A stretch of 64,000 nt of DNA from Phycisphaeraceae bacterium (GTDB lineage Bacteria > Planctomycetota > Phycisphaerae > Phycisphaerales > SM1A02): NCBI GenBank assembly GCA_019636755.1, contig JAHBWZ010000004.1, positions 62,001-126,000 of the forward strand, written 5' to 3'. Shown piece by piece: positions 59,523 through 64,000 of the stretch. The notes under the pieces were generated by a model. It did no database searches. It had not been told where the DNA came from and was given only the letters and a program-made list of their open reading frames with translations. A program made the translations under genes and the position numbers. How positions within the stretch are numbered: the stretch's first letter is position 1; each line of letters begins with the position of its first letter.

Positions 59523-61031
59523 GTGCGGCGCATCGTGTCCGTCCTGCTCCTGGTCGCCGCGGGCGTGCTGATCGCGCGCCCCTGGATCAGGTCATGGACC
59601 AGGCCGGCGGTCGATCGCCAGGTGGCCGCCCTGCCATCGTTTGCGTCCCCACCGCTCCCGCCCGGTCTCGGCGCCATGGAGTCCCGGTTCGCGGAAGCGA
59701 TCCGCAGGCACACCGAGCAGATCGCCCGGCACCCCGACGATGCCGCGCCCTGGCTCGATCTCGCCGTCGCCTATCACGGGGGGGACCTCTTCGGCATGGC
59801 CGTCACGTGCTACGAGCAGGCGCTGCGCCGCGGCGCAGCGGCGGGCACCACGTGGTACCTGCTGGCCCATGCGCGCGAGCGCTCGGGTGACCTGCCCGGC
59901 GCGACGGAGGCCATGCGGCGCGCATCCGAGGAGATCGACGCGCCGCCGAAGGAGCGTGCCATTCCGCACTGGCGCCTCGGGTACTGGCTCCTGGACCAGG
60001 GTGATGCCGGCGCCGCGCGATCCGCGTTCGAGCACGCCGTCGCCCTCGACGAGGACTCGTCGGCGGCGTGGTTCGGACTCGCGGAGGCGGCGCTGCGCCT
60101 GGACGATCCGGCCGGTGCCATCGACATTCTTGAACGACGGTCGCTGCTGCGCGGCGCCGAGCGCGGCGCCGGCCATGCGCTGCTGGCGGCGGCGCTGCGC
60201 GCGCTCGGTCGATTCGACGCGGCGGACGAGGCCCTGCGCAACGCCGCGCCCGGCCGACCGGCCTGGCGCGACACGCTGCTGGCCGGCGTCAGCCGGGCGC
60301 GAAGCGAGGTCGGTTCGATCGAACTCAGCGCCGGACGCCTGATCCGGGAAGGCCGGTACGCCGAGGCGCTCCCGCTGCTCCAGCGGATGCTCGCCACTGC
60401 ACCCGATGACCGCCGCGCCCTGAATCTCCTGGGCACCTCGTACCTGCGTCTGGGCCGGCATGATGAGGCGCTGCGCCACCTGGGCGACGCGGTGCGCATC
60501 CATCCCCGCCACGCGCAGTCACGTCTCAATCACGCCGCCGCACTTTTCGAGGCGGCACGGCGCGCCGCGGCCACCGATGGCACCCCCGGGGCCGGCGCCT
60601 CCACGGCCACCGCGCTCGCGGAGGTGGAGGTGGCGCTCGAACTCAATCCGGAGTCCGCCGGCGCCCATGAACTGCGTGGCGTCATCCTGCAGTCGCTCGG
60701 ACGGCGCCACGAGGCGGCCGCCGCGCTCCACCGGGCCGCGGCCATCGACGAACGGGATCCCGCACGGCTGCTCCGGGCCGCCGCAGCGTCGTTTGAGATC
60801 GGCGACTGGGCAGAGGCCCTGGTCGCGTTCGAGCGGTACCTGGCGCGGGATCCGGCGCAGCCCCTGGCGCTGCTCGGGCGCGCCGGCGCCCTCGTCGAAC
60901 TCGACCGGTTCGAGGATGCGGAGCACGCCATCGCGCACGCCATGGAGCGGCTGGGTGGTCCGGACCATGGGATCGGCCAGCTCCGGACCCGGCTGACCGA
61001 CCGGCGCCGCGCGAAGGCAGGCATGCCGTGA
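59523..61031 (+). CDS. Tetratricopeptide-repeat membrane-anchored protein
   Basis: 502 aa from GTG 59523, where MRRIVSVLLLVAAGVLIARPW (with initiator Met) forms an N-terminal anchor or signal. ATG 59436 is a longer alternative. The rest is a series of TPR units: EQIARHPDDAAPWLDLAVAY, AFEHAVALDEDSSAAWFGLA, QRMLATAPDDRRALNLLGTS, and several more to about residue 490. TPRs mediate protein-protein contact. The next gene, an ASPIC/UnbV lipoprotein, overlaps the stop by 4 bases (GTGA). TPR / ASPIC-UnbV (CRTAC1-like) pairs are common in planctomycetes and acidobacteria, but their function is unknown. Confidence 0.78.
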   Translation: MRRIVSVLLLVAAGVLIARPWIRSWTRPAVDRQVAALPSFASPPLPPGLGAMESRFAEAIRRHTEQIARHPDDAAPWLDLAVAYHGGDLFGMAVTCYEQALRRGAAAGTTWYLLAHARERSGDLPGATEAMRRASEEIDAPPKERAIPHWRLGYWLLDQGDAGAARSAFEHAVALDEDSSAAWFGLAEAALRLDDPAGAIDILERRSLLRGAERGAGHALLAAALRALGRFDAADEALRNAAPGRPAWRDTLLAGVSRARSEVGSIELSAGRLIREGRYAEALPLLQRMLATAPDDRRALNLLGTSYLRLGRHDEALRHLGDAVRIHPRHAQSRLNHAAALFEAARRAAATDGTPGAGASTATALAEVEVALELNPESAGAHELRGVILQSLGRRHEAAAALHRAAAIDERDPARLLRAAAASFEIGDWAEALVAFERYLARDPAQPLALLGRAGALVELDRFEDAEHAIAHAMERLGGPDHGIGQLRTRLTDRRRAKAGMP

Positions 61032-62806
61032 GGTGCCGCGCGATGGAGCGTCGTGGACGGAGCCGCGCGCTGATGGGCGTGCTCGCTTCCGCCGCCCTCA
61101 CCGGCGGCTGCGACCGGGGCACGGATCGGCTTCCCGCCTCCGAGGGCGATGCGGCACCGGGCGCGATGCGCGGTTCCGAGGATCCTGTCTCACCCGAAGG
61201 CCCGTGGTTCACGGAGTCCGCGTCATCGCTCGGCGTCCACTTCTCGCACGCGTCCGGGGCGCGCGGCGCATGGCGCTTTCCGGAGATCATGGGGGGCGGC
61301 GGCGCGGCGCTGGATGCGGACGGTGACGGCTGGATGGACCTGTACCTCGTACAGGCCGGCCATGCACCGGGATCGCCTGCGGACGCGGAAACGGCGCCGA
61401 ATCGTCTCTTCCGCAACGACGGCGGCCACGCGTTCGTCGATGTCACCGCGGGCAGCGGCGCCGACGACCGCGGCTACGGCATGGGTGCCGCAACCGGCGA
61501 CATGGACGGCGACGGACGGACCGACCTGTACATCACGAACGTCGGCGCCAACGTCCTGCTGCGCAACCTCGGCGGGTTCCGATTCCAGGACATCACCGCG
61601 CACGCCGGGACCGGTGACGTCGGCTGGGGAACAGGCTGTGCCTTCGTCGACTGCGACCGCGACGGACTGCTCGACCTGTTCGTCGTGAACTACGTCCGCT
61701 GGTCACCGGACGCCGAACTCACCTGCCTGAGCCCGACCGGTCAGCGCGATTACTGCAGCCCCAACAGCTACAGCGCGCCGGCGCCGGATGTGCTGTACAG
61801 GAACACCGGAGACGGCCGCTTCGTGGATGTCTCGCACGCGGCCGGACTCCGAACCGCGTTCGGCAACGGGCTCGGCGTTGTCTGCGCGGACTTCGACGGC
61901 GACGGCTGGACGGACATCTTCGTGGCGAATGACCAGACCGACAACCAGCTCTGGCACAATGGCGGCGACGGCACATTCCGTGACATCGCGATGCGCGCCG
62001 GCGTGGCGGTAGACCGGCATGGCGAACCGAAGGCCGGCATGGGCACGCATGTCGCGGACCTCGACGGCGACGGACGGCCGGATCTCCTGGTCGTGAACCT
62101 GCGCGCGCAGTCGGATTCCTTCCATCGCAATCGCGGAGGCTGGTTCGACGACGACACCGCGGCGTTCGGACTGGGATCGATCACGCGCCCGTACACCCGG
62201 TTCGGCGTGGCATTCCATGACTTCGACAACGACGGTCACCTCGATCTCTTCGTCGCGAACGGACGGGTGGTGACGGCGCCGGATCTCCCGGCGTGGTCCT
62301 CGGATCCCTACGCCGAGCCTGATGTCCTGCTCCGCGGCGGCTCCCCGGCGCAGGGCCGCCGGTTCCGCGAAGTCCGGCCACGCGGCGGCACGGAGCCCGC
62401 GCTCATGGCCACGAGCCGCGGGGCGATCTTCGCCGACTTCGACAACGACGGCGGCATGGATGTCGTCGTCGTCAATCGGGACGCCCCGGCGCACATCCGT
62501 CTCAATCGGGCGCCGCAGCGCGGTCACTGGATCATGTTCCGCGTCCTGGATACCGCCGGCGCCGACGCGCTGCATGCGACGCTGCGCATCGAGGCAGGCG
62601 GCCGGACGATCGTCCGCGATGTCCGCACGGCATACAGCTACCTCGCTGCAAACGACCCGCGCGTGCACGTCGGCCTGGGCATGCTCAGGCACGTCGACGC
62701 CGTCGAAGTGACGTGGCCCGACGGCCATCGCCGACGGCTCGGCCCGTTCGATGCCGGGCAGGTCGTGGTGCTCGAGCGCACCGTGCCGCCCGACGGCGCG
62801 CCCTGA
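61028..62806 (+). CDS. ASPIC/UnbV (CRTAC1-like) FG-GAP lipoprotein
   Basis: 592 aa from GTG 61028, translationally coupled to the TPR gene. Signal with a lipobox-like LTGGC (Cys near residue 28). The body is a beta-propeller of VCBS/FG-GAP repeats with calcium-binding loops: LDADGDGWMDLYLVQ, GDMDGDGRTDLYITNVG, DCDRDGLLDLFVVNYV, ADFDGDGWTDIFVANDQTDN, ADLDGDGRPDLLVVNL, and two later ones. The C-terminus is the ASPIC/UnbV domain (IEAGGRTIVRDVRTAYSYLA, NDPRVHVGLG, VDAVEVTWPDGHRRRLGPF). Expected on the cell surface or in the periplasm. Homologues lie beside TPR genes throughout planctomycetes; no activity is established. Confidence 0.88.
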   Translation: MRCRAMERRGRSRALMGVLASAALTGGCDRGTDRLPASEGDAAPGAMRGSEDPVSPEGPWFTESASSLGVHFSHASGARGAWRFPEIMGGGGAALDADGDGWMDLYLVQAGHAPGSPADAETAPNRLFRNDGGHAFVDVTAGSGADDRGYGMGAATGDMDGDGRTDLYITNVGANVLLRNLGGFRFQDITAHAGTGDVGWGTGCAFVDCDRDGLLDLFVVNYVRWSPDAELTCLSPTGQRDYCSPNSYSAPAPDVLYRNTGDGRFVDVSHAAGLRTAFGNGLGVVCADFDGDGWTDIFVANDQTDNQLWHNGGDGTFRDIAMRAGVAVDRHGEPKAGMGTHVADLDGDGRPDLLVVNLRAQSDSFHRNRGGWFDDDTAAFGLGSITRPYTRFGVAFHDFDNDGHLDLFVANGRVVTAPDLPAWSSDPYAEPDVLLRGGSPAQGRRFREVRPRGGTEPALMATSRGAIFADFDNDGGMDVVVVNRDAPAHIRLNRAPQRGHWIMFRVLDTAGADALHATLRIEAGGRTIVRDVRTAYSYLAANDPRVHVGLGMLRHVDAVEVTWPDGHRRRLGPFDAGQVVVLERTVPPDGAP

Positions 62807-63346
62807 GCCACGCGCCACGGACAGGGCTTCGGCCTGTCGAGTGCATGGCGAGCAGGCGCCCGGCCACGAAGCCGGCGGCCGACATCGGCGTGCACCCGTG
62901 AACGCGGTCCTCGTGGCGCCGACATGCTCGGGACGCGCGTGCGCAGGGGACCCGGTCGCCCCCCATGCGCTCGCGCACCCGGACGGAGATCATCAGGATC
63001 CAGGCAGACCCGACGCCGACCGTTGGTCCCCGAAGAGACATCGAGCAAGCGCGCGCGCATGGACGAGTCAGAAACCTGACGACGCGTCGAGGCACTCTCC
63101 CGTACATGCCATCGCTTCCAGGACGCGCGAGCGCAGGGGGGCTGAAGCGCCCCCCTGCAACCCTTCGCTGGTCCCTGAATGGCGGACACAGGTGCGGTCG
63201 GGCAGAGCACGTTCAAAGACATCGAGGCCTGCTCCAGCCGCCGACGCCTGCGGAGTTCTCGCACCGACACCAGGACTCGACCGCTGCATGGACTCCGCAC
63301 CTGCGTCCGCCGTCCGGGGATCACCGCATCCTGATACAGCAGCGTG
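62807..63346. other. 540-base intergenic region between the ASPIC/UnbV lipoprotein and the HU-like gene
   Basis: Both flanking genes end here (convergent). Short open frames on both strands look random (Arg/Ala/Pro-rich, no family-like motif). The only strong structure is the hairpin at 63133-63158. It may be a decayed region, or hold a small RNA that I cannot recognise. Confidence 0.4.
63133..63158. terminator. Perfect 10-bp G/C hairpin
   Basis: Arms 63133-63142 and 63149-63158 with a six-base loop; the stem contains a G6/C6 run. It sits mid-way in the convergent gap, with no T run on either side. It could act as a bidirectional terminator. Confidence 0.35.
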
Positions 63347-63643
63347 TCAGCCGCGCGGCAGCGCTGCCGTCTCCGCCAGCGCGTCCTTGAGCGCCTGCGA
63401 GGGGCGGAACCCGACGGTCATCGAAGGCTCCAGCACCATCGGCGATCCGGTGGCCGGATTGCGCACGGTCCGCCCCGCGCGCGACTTCTTCTGGAACGTC
63501 CCGAACCCGGTGATCGTCACGCCGTCGCTGTCGCGTACACCGCGCTGGATGCAGCGCAGGACCGCGTCGACCGCCTTTGCGGCCTGCGTGCGGGACGTTC
63601 CCAGTTCCGACGCAACCGCCTCGATCAACTGACCCTTGTTCAT
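63347..63643 (-). CDS. HU-family DNA-binding protein
   Basis: 98 aa, normal for HU/IHF. It bends and compacts DNA as a dimer. MNKGQLIEAVASELGTSRTQ and the beta-arm region GFGTFQKKSRAGRTVRNPAT (usual form GFGTFEVRERAARTGRNPQT) are clear. The helical core and the second helix pair follow. GGAGG lies 4 bases before ATG 63643, which sets the start; the longer open frame upstream is Gly/Arg-rich and not HU-like. Monocistronic, divergent from the dehydrogenase at 63847. Confidence 0.9.
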   Translation of the reverse strand: MNKGQLIEAVASELGTSRTQAAKAVDAVLRCIQRGVRDSDGVTITGFGTFQKKSRAGRTVRNPATGSPMVLEPSMTVGFRPSQALKDALAETAALPRG

Positions 63644-63833
63644 CAGGCCTCCACCGCTGCCCCGTGACCGTGCCCCGCCGCCCAGGACGGCGCCGCCGCG
63701 CCCGGGCGGCGGAATGTATCCGGACCGCGGCATCCGGTCAACGACCGTCCGCTCCGATCACGAGCGATCCACGGTTCATCTCCCGGAACCGGCGATCGTG
63801 CCGCGCGGCGCTGCACGGTGCGGGCCCATGGCG

Positions 63834-63839
63834 GACAAT
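63834..63839 (+). promoter_or_regulatory. Candidate -10 box of the 2-hydroxyacid dehydrogenase gene
   Basis: GACAAT ends 7 bases before ATG 63847. No ribosome-binding site lies between them, so the same leaderless arrangement is possible here. Confidence 0.32.
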
Positions 63840-63846
63840 GCACACG

Positions 63847-64000
63847 ATGAAACCGGATCTCGTGGTCGTCGTGACCGAGCCGCTGGATCCCGCGGCCCTG
63901 GCATGGGCGGAAACCCGATGCCGGATCGTGCATGCACCGCCGGTGGGCGACGCCCTGTCCGCCGCGCTCTCAGAGGCGCACGGTCTCGTCGTCCGGACGG
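63847..64000 (+). CDS. D-isomer 2-hydroxyacid dehydrogenase, N-terminal fragment (cut by window edge)
   Basis: 51 residues visible before the right edge: MKPDLVVVVTEPLDPAALAW and later LSEAHGLVVRT. The pattern of a short strand, a helix and then a DAL...A.GLVVRT segment is that of the substrate-binding half of SerA-like dehydrogenases (phosphoglycerate, glyoxylate or related). Too short to decide on the substrate. ATG 63847 has no Shine-Dalgarno. Confidence 0.55.
   Translation, partial: MKPDLVVVVTEPLDPAALAWAETRCRIVHAPPVGDALSAALSEAHGLVVRT

Overview
The window is GC-rich (roughly 68-70%, by eye) and densely coded. It looks like the chromosome of a planctomycete of the class Phycisphaerae. The evidence is: zinc-ribbon membrane proteins with the CxxCGYDLRGL...CPECG signature; an exported protein ending in dockerin-like GDxxGDGxVNxxDLLxxLxxWG calcium repeats; an ECF sigma factor abutting a Ser/Thr kinase-TPR protein; a TPR / ASPIC-UnbV pair; and a NrfH-NrfA ammonia-forming nitrite reductase. 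This assignment rests on protein style, not on an rRNA gene. I saw no rRNA, tRNA or CRISPR array.

Layout. 1-9.8 kb: two unknown proteins, acetyl-CoA synthetase, an alpha/beta hydrolase, RNase R, a MarC-family membrane protein and a POT-type peptide transporter. 9.9-12.6 kb: a leftward three-gene cassette (small Cys-containing exported protein, exported 423-aa protein, DUF1573 lipoprotein). Its genes are joined by a TGATG overlap and a 2-nt gap, and the last one is frameshifted at a G6 run. 12.9-13.4 kb: a fragment of an IS1380-family transposase. 13.5-16.6 kb: ECF sigma factor and kinase. 16.9-19.4 kb: two exported proteins. 19.8-21.8 kb: nrfHA. 21.8-28.0 kb: a leftward chaperone block in the order groEL, groES, groEL (no GGM tail), dnaJ, grpE, fmdB-like. 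28.3-30.5 kb: zinc-ribbon membrane protein and an orphan MoxR ATPase.

30.8-42.9 kb is a complete chemotaxis locus. Leftward genes are cheA, cheW, a c-type-heme chemoreceptor, cheR, cheD, an HDOD protein, cheY, cheX and cheB. A divergent rightward unit holds a second cheX, a second cheY and a FapA/DUF342 protein. It is followed by a LuxR-HTH/GAF/PAS protein and a PAS-GGDEF-EAL protein (42.9-48.0 kb). 48.1-64 kb is mostly housekeeping: DEAD-box helicase, PH-domain membrane protein, hypoxanthine phosphoribosyltransferase, galactokinase, LOG-family protein, FolC, LeuRS, TPR protein, ASPIC/UnbV lipoprotein, HU-like protein and the start of a 2-hydroxyacid dehydrogenase.

How parts may work together. 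NrfHA suggests respiratory reduction of nitrite to ammonium. The chemoreceptor has a heme-binding DUF3365-like sensor domain, so redox- or gas-sensing taxis is a plausible partner function (inference). A recurrent regulatory pattern is also visible: at least six single or divergent genes carry TANNNT, and two more carry a close variant, 7-9 nt before the start codon with no Shine-Dalgarno sequence. This suggests leaderless transcripts. The chaperone and most chemotaxis genes instead carry clear Shine-Dalgarno sites.
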